This document shows, piece by piece, positions 8,600 through 17,365 of a stretch of DNA of 64,000 nt. The position numbers were made by a program, and so were the translations under genes. How positions within the stretch are numbered: the stretch's first letter is position 1; the number at the start of each line of letters is the position of its first letter. The DNA is taken from contig NZ_CP027792.1 of NCBI RefSeq assembly GCF_003013695.1, positions 2,314,501-2,378,500 on the forward strand, written 5' to 3'. The stretch comes from Pulveribacter suum (GTDB lineage Bacteria > Pseudomonadota > Gammaproteobacteria > Burkholderiales > Burkholderiaceae_C). Under the pieces are notes generated by a model that saw nothing but the letters and a program-made list of their open reading frames with translations, was not told the DNA's origin and searched no databases.

Positions 8600-9802
8600 G
8601 TGACCACCGATGAAAGATCGTTGGAGCGGCGTAACCTCACGCTGCTAATACTTGCCCAGTCGCTCGGCGGGGCCTCGCCGCCCATCATCATTTCGCTGGG
8701 CGGGCTGGTGGGGCAAATGCTGTCGTCCACGCCTGCAGCCTCCACGCTGCCGGTCAGCCTGTACCAGCTGGGCCTGGCGCTGTCCACGCTGCCGGCGGCC
8801 TGGCTGATGCACCGCGCTGGCCGGCGCCTGGCGTATCTGCTGGGCGCAGCGATGGGCGTGCTGTCGGGTCTGGTGGCGGCCTGGGGCATCTCGCGCTCGG
8901 ACTTCGTGCTGTTTTGCCTGGGCACCACGCTGGCGGGTTTTTATGGTGCCTGCGTGCAAAGCTACCGCTTCGCTGCCACCGATGCGGTGGGCGAGCCCTC
9001 GCGCCAGGCCGGCGCCATTTCGCTGGTCATGTTGGGCGGGCTGGTCGCCGCGGTCATCGGCCCGCAGGTGGTCATCTGGACGCGCGACAGCCTGCCGGCC
9101 ACGCCCTTTGCCGGCAGTTTCTACAGCCAGGCGGCCCTGGCGCTGCTGGCCCTGCCGCTGCTGCTGGCGCTGCGCCTGCCGCCCCCGCCGCCACGGTCCC
9201 ACGCCGAGGGCGCGCGGGCGCTTTCGCAGATCGCGCGTACGCCGCAGTTCGCGTTGGCGGCGCTGGCCGGGGTGGTCAGCTACGGGCTGATGGCCTTTTT
9301 GATGACCGCCGCGCCCATGGCCATGGTGGGCTGCGGCCACAGCGTGGGCGAGGCGGCGCTGGGCATCCAGTGGCACGTGCTGGCCATGTTCGCGCCCAGC
9401 TTTTTCACCGGGCGGCTGATCGCGCGCTTCGGCAAGCGACTCATCACGGCGCTGGGCCTGGTGCTGATCGCCGCGTCGGGCGCGCTGGCGCTGATGGGGC
9501 TGGAGCTGACCCACTTCTGGGGCGCGCTGGTGCTGCTGGGCGTGGGCTGGAACTTTGGCTTCATCGGCGCCACGGCGCTGCTGACCGAGTGCTGCCGCCC
9601 GGCCGAGCGCGCCAAGGTGCAGGCGCTCAACGACTTCCTGGTCTTCGGCACGGTCGCGGTGGCTTCCTTCGGCTCGGGCCAGCTGCTGCACACGGTGGGC
9701 TGGGGCGGCATCAACGCCGGCATGCTGCCCATGGTGGCGCTGGTGCTGGCGCTGCTGACCTGGAGCGCGTGGCGCCAGCGCGGCGCTCAGCCTGCGGTCT
9801 GA
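8600..9802 (+). CDS. MFS transporter
   Basis: 400 residues with about twelve hydrophobic segments in two halves, the pattern of a major facilitator superfamily secondary transporter in the inner membrane. The MFS loop-2/3 signature is seen as HRAGRRLAYLLGA, and the second-half equivalent as RFGKRLITALG. Substrate is unknown; the order of segments and the size resemble YbfB/YnfM-like or NreB-like drug or metabolite exporters only in a general way. The start is GTG 8600 (MTTDERSLERRN); no strong ribosome-binding site is visible and the upstream region is the low-GC promoter zone shared with the divergent Nudix-like gene. A copy of the dispersed repeat begins just after the stop. Confidence 0.85.
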   Translation: MTTDERSLERRNLTLLILAQSLGGASPPIIISLGGLVGQMLSSTPAASTLPVSLYQLGLALSTLPAAWLMHRAGRRLAYLLGAAMGVLSGLVAAWGISRSDFVLFCLGTTLAGFYGACVQSYRFAATDAVGEPSRQAGAISLVMLGGLVAAVIGPQVVIWTRDSLPATPFAGSFYSQAALALLALPLLLALRLPPPPPRSHAEGARALSQIARTPQFALAALAGVVSYGLMAFLMTAAPMAMVGCGHSVGEAALGIQWHVLAMFAPSFFTGRLIARFGKRLITALGLVLIAASGALALMGLELTHFWGALVLLGVGWNFGFIGATALLTECCRPAERAKVQALNDFLVFGTVAVASFGSGQLLHTVGWGGINAGMLPMVALVLALLTWSAWRQRGAQPAV

Positions 9803-9803
9803 T

Positions 9804-9870
9804 GCTCACTATCACTTTAATAGCTACCAGCGCTTGTCCAGCAAAGGCTGGAGGCCAAAAACACTTCAAA
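9804..9870 (+). repeat. dispersed ATAGCTGC repeat after the MFS gene
   Basis: Contains TTTAATAGCTACCAGCGCTT, then GTCCAGCAAAGGCTGGAGG and an A/T-rich end. It starts two bases after the transporter stop and fills most of the gap to the methyltransferase. Confidence 0.8.
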
Positions 9871-9932
9871 CCGCGGCGGCGCCCGCTGGGCGATACTCAG
9901 GGCCTGAGCGGCGCCACTCCGGCGCCGCCGCC

Positions 9933-10556
9933 ATGAAAGGCCCCACCGGCGTGCAATCAGCCAGCGAGCAATGGTTTGACCAGGCGTACTACCAGCGCTA
10001 CTACTTCGACAAGAAAACCAGCGTGGCCGACCCGCAGCACCTGGCGCGGCTGGCCGCCTTCGTCTGCAGCTATCTGCACTACCTGCGCCTGCCGGTGCAG
10101 CGCGTGCTGGACATGGGCTGCGGCGTGGGCCTGTGGCAGCCCCTCATTGCCCAGCACCTGCCCGGCGCGCACTACCAGGGCGTGGAGTTCAGCCCGTACC
10201 TGTGCCAGCGCTACGGCTGGCAGCAAGGCTCGGCGGTCGATTACGCGGCCAGCGAGCCGTTCGACTTCGTCATCTGCCAGGGCGTGCTGCCCTACTTGAA
10301 CCCCGCAGACCTGAAGACCGCCCTGGCCAACCTGGCCCGCCTGACGCGCGGCGCGCTGTACCTGGAGGCCGTCACGCGCGAGGACTACGAGGCCGGCACC
10401 ATCGACGAAGACCTGACCGACCCGCGCCTGCACCGCCACCGCGCCCAGCTGTACCGCCGCGGCCTGGCGCCGCACTTCATCAACCTGGGCGGCGGCCTGT
10501 GGCTCAGGCGCGAGGCGCAGGTGCCGCTGTTCGCCCTGGAGGCGCTGCCGCAGTGA
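9933..10556 (+). CDS. class I SAM-dependent methyltransferase
   Basis: 207 residues with a Rossmann-type methyltransferase fold. Motif I is VLDMGCGVGL at residues 58-67, followed by an acidic loop (GVEFSPYLCQRYGW) and DFVICQGVLPYL as motif IV. This family transfers a methyl group from S-adenosylmethionine; the acceptor cannot be told. ATG 9933 was chosen since it starts just before the conserved aromatic-rich N-terminus (WFDQAYYQRYYFDKK); the frame extends upstream into the dispersed repeat, which is unlikely to be translated. A 7-bp hairpin (9909-9915 with 9921-9927) lies 5 bases before the ATG and may affect initiation. Confidence 0.8.
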   Translation: MKGPTGVQSASEQWFDQAYYQRYYFDKKTSVADPQHLARLAAFVCSYLHYLRLPVQRVLDMGCGVGLWQPLIAQHLPGAHYQGVEFSPYLCQRYGWQQGSAVDYAASEPFDFVICQGVLPYLNPADLKTALANLARLTRGALYLEAVTREDYEAGTIDEDLTDPRLHRHRAQLYRRGLAPHFINLGGGLWLRREAQVPLFALEALPQ

Positions 10557-10587
10557 GCCTCTGAGGACGTGTTGGCGACCCTCACGC

Positions 10588-10630
10588 GGGTGCGCGGCCG
10601 CGGCCTTAAGGCGGCCTGCATCCCGCACCC
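10588..10630 (+). terminator. possible terminator between convergent genes
   Basis: GGGTGCG (10588-10594) pairs with CGCACCC (10624-10630), enclosing a GC-rich inner palindrome around GCCTTAAGGC. It is followed by TTTGCG on the plus strand. It lies between the methyltransferase and the convergent dehydrogenase, where a terminator is expected, but the T-tract is short. Confidence 0.4.
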
Positions 10631-10656
10631 TTTGCGCGCAGACCGCAAATACGTCC

Positions 10657-11664
10657 CTAGCGCCGCACCTGCAGCGCGCCGGGGTTCACGATGTTGGTGG
10701 GCGTGCCCTTGATGAAGTTGACGACGTTGTCAAAGGCCGCGCCGAAGTACAGCTCGTAGCTGTCTTGCTCCACATAGCCGATGTGCGGCGTGCACACGCA
10801 GTTCTCCAGCCGCAGGAGCGCCTGACCCTGCAGGATGGGCTCGGTCTCGAACACATCCACCGCCGCCATGCCGGGGCGGCCGCGGTTGAGGGCGGCGATC
10901 AGTGCATCGGGCTGCAGCAGCTCGGCGCGCGAGGTGTTCACGAACAGTGCCGTCGGCTTCATGGCCGACAGGTCTTCCAGCGTGATCAGGCCGCGCGTCT
11001 CCTCCGTCAGGCGCAGGTGCAGCGAGAGCACGTCGCACTCGGCGAAGAACTCGGCGCGCGTGCGCGCCACCTGCAGGCCGTCGGTGAGGGCCTGCGCGCG
11101 CGAGGCCTCGCTGCCCCACACGCGCACGTTCATGCCAAAGGCGCGGCCGTAGCCGGCCACGATCTGGCCGATGCGCCCGTAGCCCCAGATGCCCAGCGTC
11201 TTGCCGCGCAGCACCATCCCCAGGCCAAAGTTGGGCGGCATGGAGGCCGCGCGCAGGCCCGACTGCTGCCAGGCGCCATGCTTGAGGCTGGCGATGTACT
11301 GCGGCAGCCGGCGCATGGCCGCCATGATGAGCGCCCAGGTCAGCTCGGCGGGGGCTACCGGCGAGCTCACGCCCTCGGCCACGGCGATGCCGCGTTCGGT
11401 GCAGGCGGCCACGTCCAGGTGCTCGCCCACCCGCCCGGTCTGGGCGATGAGCTTCAGGCGCGGCAGCTTGTCCAGCAGCTGGCGGGTGAGGTGAGTACGG
11501 TCGCGGATCAGCACGATCACGTCCGCATCGCGCAGGCGCACCGACAGCTGGCCCAGGCCCTTGACGTTGTTGGTATAGACCTTGGCGGAATAGGAGTCGA
11601 GCCGCGTGGCGCAGTGCAGCTTGCGCACTGCGTCCTGATAGTCATCCAGGATGACGATGTTCAT
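10657..11664 (-). CDS. D-isomer-specific 2-hydroxyacid dehydrogenase
   Basis: 335 residues of the D-2-hydroxyacid dehydrogenase family, which reduces a 2-keto acid with NAD(P)H. The nucleotide-binding motif GYGRIG is at 161-166. The catalytic Arg is in HLRLTEETRGLI, Glu in DVFETEPI and His in CTPHIGYVE. Members of this subgroup are often annotated as D-3-phosphoglycerate dehydrogenase-like, but the ACT domain of serine-biosynthetic SerA is absent, so the physiological substrate is open. ATG 11664 (MNIVILDDYQDAVR) is the conserved start; upstream codons in the frame read as non-coding. The next gene upstream is the UvrA paralogue, 180 bp away on the same strand. Confidence 0.88.
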   Translation of the reverse strand: MNIVILDDYQDAVRKLHCATRLDSYSAKVYTNNVKGLGQLSVRLRDADVIVLIRDRTHLTRQLLDKLPRLKLIAQTGRVGEHLDVAACTERGIAVAEGVSSPVAPAELTWALIMAAMRRLPQYIASLKHGAWQQSGLRAASMPPNFGLGMVLRGKTLGIWGYGRIGQIVAGYGRAFGMNVRVWGSEASRAQALTDGLQVARTRAEFFAECDVLSLHLRLTEETRGLITLEDLSAMKPTALFVNTSRAELLQPDALIAALNRGRPGMAAVDVFETEPILQGQALLRLENCVCTPHIGYVEQDSYELYFGAAFDNVVNFIKGTPTNIVNPGALQVRR

Positions 11665-11845
11665 CGTGTTCACAAACCCCTTCTTGCGGCAGCGCAACCC
11701 GTGCGGCGGGGCCCGCACCGGGCGGCGCTGCCTTCGCTGGCAAAGGGCTATTGTCACGGATAGCGCGCCGCGCCAGCGCCGCGGGCGGCAGGCGTCACAC
11801 TTGGTTGCCTGGCCGCGGCGACTGCGGCGGCGCGCTGCCTGGCGG

Positions 11846-14491
11846 CTAGCCGCCGGCCAGCGCCTGGGCCAGGTAGGGCGCGGTGCGGCTGGCCGCTGCC
11901 GCCGCCACGTCTGTAGGCGCTCCCTCGGCCACGATGCGCCCGCCCTGCGCCCCGGCGCCCGGCCCCATGTCGATCACCCAGTCACAGGCTGCCACCACAC
12001 GCATGTCGTGCTCGACCAGCACCACAGTGTTGCCGGCGGCCACCAGCGCGTCCAGCTGGGCCAGCAGGCGGTCCCCGTCGGCCGGGTGCAGGCCGGTGGT
12101 GGGTTCGTCCAGCACGTACAGCGTGCCACCGCGCTGCGGGCGCTGCAGCTCGGTGGCCAGCTTGATGCGCTGGGCCTCGCCGCCGCTGAGCTGCGTGGCC
12201 GGCTGCCCCAGGCGCAGGTAGCCCAGGCCAATGTCCCGCAGCACTGCCAGCGGGCGCAGCACCTGCGGCTCATCGGCGAACGCGGCGCAGGCGGCATCCA
12301 CGGTGAGGTCCAGCACATCGGCAATCGACAGGCCGTTCCACAGCACCTGCAGGGTGGCCGCACTGTAGCGGGCGCCGTGGCACGCCGGGCATGGCGCATA
12401 GACGCTGGGCATGAAGAGCAACTCCACGCTCACGCTGCCCTGCCCTTCGCAGACCTCGCAGCGCCCCTTGGGCACGTTGAAGGAGAACTGCCCTGCGTCG
12501 TAGCCCCGCTCGCGGGCAGCGGGCGTGGCGGCAAACAGCCGGCGCACGGCGTCGAACAGGCCGGTGTAGGTCGCCAGGTTGGAGCGCGGCGTGCGCCCGA
12601 TGGGCTTTTGGTCGATCGGCACGAGGCGGCGGATATGCTCGGCGCCCGCGGCAATCCTGCCAGCCGCGGGGCCTGGCGACGCTGCGCCTGGGGACTCTGG
12701 CGCCGCGTCCTCACCCGTCCAGGGCTCGGCGCCCTCGTCTTCGGCTGGCGCCAGCGGCTGGCCCAGGTGGGCGGCCACCAGCTCCAGCAGCGCCTGGCTC
12801 ACCAGGCTGGATTTGCCTGAGCCGGAGACTCCCGTCACTGCCGTCATGCAGCCCAGGGCAAAGCGTGCATCCACGCCCTGCAGGTTGTTGCGCGTGATGC
12901 CCTGCAGCTGCAGCCACTCGCGCGGCCGGCGCGGCTGGCGGGCTACGGGCGTGGCGGCACCCGCATCGGGCAGCAGGTAGCGGCGCGTGACCGAGCGCGG
13001 CACCTGTGCCAGGCCCGCGGGCGGGCCGCTGTAGAGCACCTCACCGCCCTGCTCGCCGGCCGCAGGCCCCACGTCCACCAGCCAGTCGGCGCGGCGCATG
13101 GTGGCCAGGTCATGCTCGACCACGAACAACGAATTGCCTGCGGCCTTCAGGTTCTGCAGGGCCGCCAGCAGCGCCTGCCCATCGGCCGGATGCAGCCCGG
13201 CCGAAGGCTCATCGAGCACATAGACCACCCCGAACAAATGCGACGACAGCTGGCCGGCCAGCCGCAGGCGCTGCAGCTCGCCCGGCGAGAGCGTGGGCGT
13301 GCTGCGATCGAGCGACAGGTAGCCCAGCCCCAGCTCGATGAGCGCCAGCACGCGCTTGCGCACCTCGCTGGCCAGGCGCTGCGCGGCCAGCACCTTCTCT
13401 GGCGAGAGCCAGGCGGTGCGATGCACGTCGGGCGCCCCCGTGTGGTGCGTGCTGCCGCTGGCGCGCCGCTGGCCGGGTGCGGCAGGCGCGTTTGCCGCCT
13501 CGCCCTCGCCCAACCGCCCTTCGGCCGCCGGGCGCAGCAGCTCGGCCAGGGTGGACAGCGGCAGCTGCGACAGGCTGGCGATGTCGTGCCCCGCGAAGGT
13601 GACCGCCAGCGCCTCGGCCTTCAGCCGCTTGCCATGGCAGACCGGGCATGGGGTGGCCACCAGGTACTGCGCCACTCGCCTTTTCATGGTGGCGCTCGGG
13701 CTGTTGGCAAAGGTGTGCAGCACGTGGCGCCGCGCACTGCTGAAGGTGCCCATATAGCCGGGTGGCTGCTCGCGCCCTATCGCCTGGCGCACCTGGCCGG
13801 CGTTCAGGCCCGGATACACCGGCACCGTAGGCTGCTCGTCGGTGAACAGGATCCAGTTGCGCAAGTCCTGCGGCAGCTCCCGCCAGGGCACGTCCACGTC
13901 GTGGCCCAGCGTGGTCAGGATGTCGCGCAGGTTCTGCCCCTGCCACGCGCCCGGCCAGGCGGCCACCGCGCGCTGGCGGATGGTCAGCGAATCGTCGGGC
14001 ACCAGGGACGCTTCCGTCACCTCGTAGGTGCGGCCCTGGCCCTGGCAGTGCGGGCAGGCACCTTGCAGGGTATGGGGCGAGAAGTCCTCCGCATACAGCA
14101 TGGGCTGGTGCGCGGGATAGCGCCCGGCGCGCGAGTACAGCATGCGCAGCGGTGTGGACAGCGCCGCAACGCTGCCCACCGACGAGCGGGCGCCCGGGGC
14201 GCCGCGCTGCTGCTGCAGCGCCACGGCGGGCGGCAGGCCCTCGATGCTGTCCACCTGGGGCGTGCCCACCTGGGCGATCAAGCGGCGCGCATAGGGCGCC
14301 ACGGATTCCAGGTAGCGCCGCTGCGCCTCGGCAAACAGGGTGCCGAAGGCCAGCGACGACTTGCCCGAGCCCGAGATGCCGGTGAACACCACCAGCGCAT
14401 TGCGCGGGATGTCCACGTCCACGTTCTTCAGGTTGTGTTCGCGCGCCCCGCGCACGCGGACCATGGAGGAGTCGCTCGGGTCTGCGGTCAT
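11846..14491 (-). CDS. UvrA paralogue lacking the UvrB-binding domain (UvrA2/class II)
   Basis: 881 residues with two ABC ATPase modules. Walker A motifs are GISGSGKS (38-45) and GVSGSGKS (near 553-560). ABC signatures are [15 protein letters not shown] and [15 protein letters not shown], each followed by a [13 protein letters not shown] Walker B/D-loop. Zinc motifs [16 protein letters not shown] and CEVCEGQG...CPACHGARY are kept. Between the first ATPase half ([18 protein letters not shown]) and the first zinc motif only about 20 residues occur, where canonical UvrA carries a UvrB-binding domain of about 110. That is the layout of class II UvrA proteins, linked to DNA-damage tolerance or DNA-binding drug resistance. 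It therefore probably supplements a true UvrA elsewhere. The start ATG 14491 has no clear ribosome-binding site; Met10 (14464) is an alternative. Confidence 0.88.
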   Translation of the reverse strand: MTADPSDSSMVRVRGAREHNLKNVDVDIPRNALVVFTGISGSGKSSLAFGTLFAEAQRRYLESVAPYARRLIAQVGTPQVDSIEGLPPAVALQQQRGAPGARSSVGSVAALSTPLRMLYSRAGRYPAHQPMLYAEDFSPHTLQGACPHCQGQGRTYEVTEASLVPDDSLTIRQRAVAAWPGAWQGQNLRDILTTLGHDVDVPWRELPQDLRNWILFTDEQPTVPVYPGLNAGQVRQAIGREQPPGYMGTFSSARRHVLHTFANSPSATMKRRVAQYLVATPCPVCHGKRLKAEALAVTFAGHDIASLSQLPLSTLAELLRPAAEGRLGEGEAANAPAAPGQRRASGSTHHTGAPDVHRTAWLSPEKVLAAQRLASEVRKRVLALIELGLGYLSLDRSTPTLSPGELQRLRLAGQLSSHLFGVVYVLDEPSAGLHPADGQALLAALQNLKAAGNSLFVVEHDLATMRRADWLVDVGPAAGEQGGEVLYSGPPAGLAQVPRSVTRRYLLPDAGAATPVARQPRRPREWLQLQGITRNNLQGVDARFALGCMTAVTGVSGSGKSSLVSQALLELVAAHLGQPLAPAEDEGAEPWTGEDAAPESPGAASPGPAAGRIAAGAEHIRRLVPIDQKPIGRTPRSNLATYTGLFDAVRRLFAATPAARERGYDAGQFSFNVPKGRCEVCEGQGSVSVELLFMPSVYAPCPACHGARYSAATLQVLWNGLSIADVLDLTVDAACAAFADEPQVLRPLAVLRDIGLGYLRLGQPATQLSGGEAQRIKLATELQRPQRGGTLYVLDEPTTGLHPADGDRLLAQLDALVAAGNTVVLVEHDMRVVAACDWVIDMGPGAGAQGGRIVAEGAPTDVAAAAASRTAPYLAQALAGG

Positions 14492-14664
14492 GGAACAAAG
14501 GAATGAAAGCCGGTCATGGCGGCCCAGGCTACCAGCGCGCGCATGCCTTGCCGCGCAAAGCCTGCGCCCTCCTACGCGGCCTCAGCCCGCCGCCTTACGG
14601 CCGGACAGGCAGGCCCGGCCCATCGTCATGCTGGAGCCCGCCGGGCACGCCCTTACGAAACGAC

Positions 14665-15813
14665 ATGAACTTCCAACGCATCTTCAAACTGGGCAAAAAG
14701 GCCATCAGCGCCTGGGTGGACGACTTCGCTCCCAGCATGGGCGCTGCCATCTCCTACTACACGGTTTTCTCGCTGGCGCCGCTGCTGGTCATCGTGATCG
14801 CCATCGCCGGAGCGCTGTTCGGGCGCGACGCCGTGATGGGGCAGATCACCGGGCAGCTGACGGGCCTCATCGGCCGCGACGGCGCCGGTCTGGTGCAGGG
14901 CCTGGTAGTCAGCGCCAGCGACACCGACCGCGGCCTGGTGGCGGGCACCATCAGCGTGATCGTGCTGCTGGTAGGTGCCACCACTGTCTTTGCCGAGCTG
15001 CAAAGCGCGCTGGACCGCATCTGGCATGTACCCGAGCGCGAAAAGCCCCAGGGCCTGTGGGCCGTGCTGCGCGCCCGACTGCTGTCGTTCGGGCTGATCC
15101 TGGGCCTGGCCTTCATGCTGATGGTGTCGCTGGCGGTGGGCGCCGCCACCACGGCGCTGGGCAGCTGGGTGGGCAGCCTGCTGCCCGCCTCCGAAATGCT
15201 GCTGCACGCGAGCAACTTGGTGATCTCGCTGGGCTTCACCACCGTGCTGTTCGCCATGATCTTCAAGCTGATGCCCTCCACGCCGGTGGCATGGCGCGAC
15301 GTGCGCACTGGCGCGGTGGTCACTGCCGTGCTGTTCGAGGTGGGCAAGGTGCTCATTGGCCTGTACATCGGCAAGAGCGGCATTACCGAATCCTTTCAGG
15401 CCGCCGGCTCTCTGGTCGTACTGCTGGCGTGGGTCTATTACGCAGCGCAAATCTTCTTGCTGGGCGCCGAGTTCACCAAGGTCTATGCCGACGAGCACGG
15501 CTCGAACGTCGCAGCGCGGGCCAGCGCAGCCACGCAAGCCACAGCCGACGCGGGCATGCCGCAAGAGGCCGCAGGGCACGAGGGCACCGAGCCCGCCGCG
15601 CTGCCCGCAGGCCTGGCTGCAGCGGTGCAGCAGCGTGGTGCATCCGTTGCGCCCCCGCTGACACCCGAGGAAGCAGTGGGCAGCCAAGGCCGCGCTGCGG
15701 CGATGCGCGTGGTCTATGAGCTCGTCGCCATCGCGGGCCTGCAGCTGGCGGCCCGCCTGCTGTCGCAACGCCGCAAAGCGGAACTGGACAAAGTCCGCCG
15801 GCTTTCGCGCTAG
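14665..15813 (+). CDS. YihY/BrkB family inner-membrane protein
   Basis: 382 residues. The first about 285 carry six hydrophobic segments and the family hallmark [20 protein letters not shown] (split here by its neighbours) plus LDRIWHV and [25 protein letters not shown]. The last 100 residues are a low-complexity Ala/Glu/Gln-rich tail, probably cytoplasmic, ending in a basic helix. The family was once annotated as ribonuclease BN in error; function is not established. ATG 14665 ([14 protein letters not shown]) is the family start. The gene is divergent from the UvrA paralogue and followed by a terminator and tRNA on the other strand. Confidence 0.88.
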   Translation: MNFQRIFKLGKKAISAWVDDFAPSMGAAISYYTVFSLAPLLVIVIAIAGALFGRDAVMGQITGQLTGLIGRDGAGLVQGLVVSASDTDRGLVAGTISVIVLLVGATTVFAELQSALDRIWHVPEREKPQGLWAVLRARLLSFGLILGLAFMLMVSLAVGAATTALGSWVGSLLPASEMLLHASNLVISLGFTTVLFAMIFKLMPSTPVAWRDVRTGAVVTAVLFEVGKVLIGLYIGKSGITESFQAAGSLVVLLAWVYYAAQIFLLGAEFTKVYADEHGSNVAARASAATQATADAGMPQEAAGHEGTEPAALPAGLAAAVQQRGASVAPPLTPEEAVGSQGRAAAMRVVYELVAIAGLQLAARLLSQRRKAELDKVRRLSR

Positions 15814-15840
15814 GCGCCTGGACGCGCGAATGGGACAGGC

Positions 15841-15878
15841 AAAAAAAAAAGCCTGAATGAAAGATTCATTCAGGCTTT
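15841..15878 (-). terminator. rho-independent terminator after tRNA-Ser
   Basis: GCCTGAATGA (15851-15860) pairs perfectly with TCATTCAGGC (15866-15875). Read on the minus strand, the stem is followed by ten T residues from the A-tract 15841-15850, and three flanking A-T pairs extend the stem. It terminates tRNA-Ser transcription. On the plus strand only TTT follows, so it is a weaker end for the YihY gene. Confidence 0.88.
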
Positions 15879-15882
15879 GCTC

Positions 15883-15975
15883 TGGCGGAGACGAAGGGAT
15901 TCGAACCCTTGATGAGGCTCTACACCCCATACTCCCTTAGCAGGGGAGCACCTTCGGCCACTCGGTCACGTCTCC
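15883..15975 (-). tRNA. serX: tRNA-Ser (anticodon GCU)
   Basis: Reading the minus strand, the 7-bp acceptor GGAGACG pairs with CGTCTCC, followed by discriminator G and an encoded CCA (15883-15885). The anticodon arm is CTCCC-CTGCTAA-GGGAG, giving anticodon GCU for AGC/AGU serine codons. A long variable arm (about 93 nt in total) is the class II layout expected for serine, and GGTTCGAATCC is the T-loop. A -10-like CATAAT lies at 15990-15985. The gene follows lysC on the same strand. The symbol is only a generic label. Confidence 0.95.
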
Positions 15976-15984
15976 AATCCGGCG

Positions 15985-15990
15985 ATTATG
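15985..15990 (-). promoter_or_regulatory. -10 element of tRNA-Ser
   Basis: CATAAT on the minus strand, ending 9 bases before the mature tRNA 5' end. It matches the sigma-70 -10 consensus at five of six positions. The -35 region overlaps a small GCCCC/GGGGC hairpin and has no good match, so the promoter is only probable. Confidence 0.4.
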
Positions 15991-16018
15991 CCCCATTTTC
16001 AGGGGCACACGGCGAAAC

Positions 16019-17287
16019 TCAGGCTGCGCCCTGGTCCAGGTCGAAGGCCTTGTGCAGGGCGCGCACGGCAAGCTCCACGTACTTGTCGTCGATCACCACC
16101 GAGGTCTTGATCTCGGAGGTGGAAATCATCTTGATGTTGATGCCCTCCTCGGACAGTGCGCGGAACATCTTGCTGGCCACGCCGGCGTGGCTGCGCATGC
16201 CGATGCCCACGATGCTGACCTTGGCGATCTTGTCGTCGCCCACCACTTCCTCGGCGCCCATCTTGGGCACGACCTGGGTCTTGAGCAGCTCGATGGTGCG
16301 CTGGTAGTCGCCGCGGTTGACCGTGAAGCTGAAGTCGGTCTTACCTTCCTTGCCGACGTTCTGGATGATCACGTCCACGTCGATGTTGGCGTCGGCCACG
16401 GTACCCAGGATCTGGTGGGCGATGCCGGGCGTGTCGGGTACGCCCAGCACGGAGATCTTGGCCTCGTCGCGCGTGAACGCGATGCCCGAAACTACGGCTT
16501 TTTCCATTTGTTCGTCTTCCTCGAAGGTGATCAGGGTGCCGGACTTGGCTTCCTCGTTGATGTCGATGTCCCACGGCGTGAAGCTGGAGAGCACACGCAG
16601 CGGCACCTTGTACTTGCCGGCGAACTCCACCGAGCGAATCTGCAGCACCTTGCTGCCCAGGCTGGCCATCTCCAGCATCTCTTCGAAGCTCAAGGTGCCC
16701 AGGCGGCGCGCCTCGGGCACCACGCGCGGGTCGGTGGTATAGACGCCGTCCACGTCGGTATAGATCAGGCACTCGGCTGCGCCCATGGCGGCGGCGATGG
16801 CCACGGCCGAGGTGTCGGAGCCGCCGCGGCCCAGGGTGGTGATGTTGCCGCTCTCGTCGATGCCCTGAAAGCCCGTGACGATGACCACCCGGCCGGCGTC
16901 CAGTTCGCCGCGCACGCGCTGGTCGTCGATGGATTCGATGCGTGCCTTGGTGTAGCTGCTGTTGGTGCGTACCGGCACCTGCCAGCCCGTGAAGCTCACC
17001 GAAGGCATGCCTTCGGACTGCAGCGCAATGGCCAGCAAGGCCGACGAGGCCTGCTCGCCGGTGGCGGCCAGCTGGTCGAGTTCGCGGTGATAGGCATTGC
17101 TGGCCTGCGAAGGGGCCAGCTCCTTGGCCAGGCCCAGCAGGCGGTTGGTCTCGCCGCTCATGGCGCTGGGCACCACCACCATCTGGTGGCCGGCGCGCGC
17201 CCACTTGGCCACGCGCTTGGCGACGTTGCGGATGCGCTCGGTGGAGCCCATCGACGTGCCGCCGTATTTATGAACGATCAGTGCCAT
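16019..17287 (-). CDS. lysC: aspartate kinase
   Basis: 422 residues; catalyses ATP-dependent phosphorylation of aspartate, the first step to lysine, threonine and methionine. The kinase domain begins with KYGGTS (7-12), with SGNITTLGRGGSDTSA and DVDGVYTTDPR further on. Two ACT domains occupy about 265-420, the regulatory part that usually senses lysine and threonine. The length matches the single-function alpha/beta-type aspartokinase of betaproteobacteria. The start ATG 17287 is the conserved MALIVHKYGGTS. tilS lies upstream on the same strand with 78 bp between; no lysine riboswitch is visible in that gap. Another lysine-pathway gene, ddh, is at 39.6 kb. Confidence 0.96.
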   Translation of the reverse strand: MALIVHKYGGTSMGSTERIRNVAKRVAKWARAGHQMVVVPSAMSGETNRLLGLAKELAPSQASNAYHRELDQLAATGEQASSALLAIALQSEGMPSVSFTGWQVPVRTNSSYTKARIESIDDQRVRGELDAGRVVIVTGFQGIDESGNITTLGRGGSDTSAVAIAAAMGAAECLIYTDVDGVYTTDPRVVPEARRLGTLSFEEMLEMASLGSKVLQIRSVEFAGKYKVPLRVLSSFTPWDIDINEEAKSGTLITFEEDEQMEKAVVSGIAFTRDEAKISVLGVPDTPGIAHQILGTVADANIDVDVIIQNVGKEGKTDFSFTVNRGDYQRTIELLKTQVVPKMGAEEVVGDDKIAKVSIVGIGMRSHAGVASKMFRALSEEGINIKMISTSEIKTSVVIDDKYVELAVRALHKAFDLDQGAA

Positions 17288-17365
17288 GGAAAGTCGTGCT
17301 GTGACACGAGGCGCCTGCTTGTTCGTGGCGCGGTAGGGGCTGTTTTGGCGCGCCGGCGCCCCGCT

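Noticed and set aside
16007..17365. Lysine riboswitch or attenuator before lysC
   Set aside because: The 78-bp gap to tilS is too short and shows no riboswitch-like sequence.
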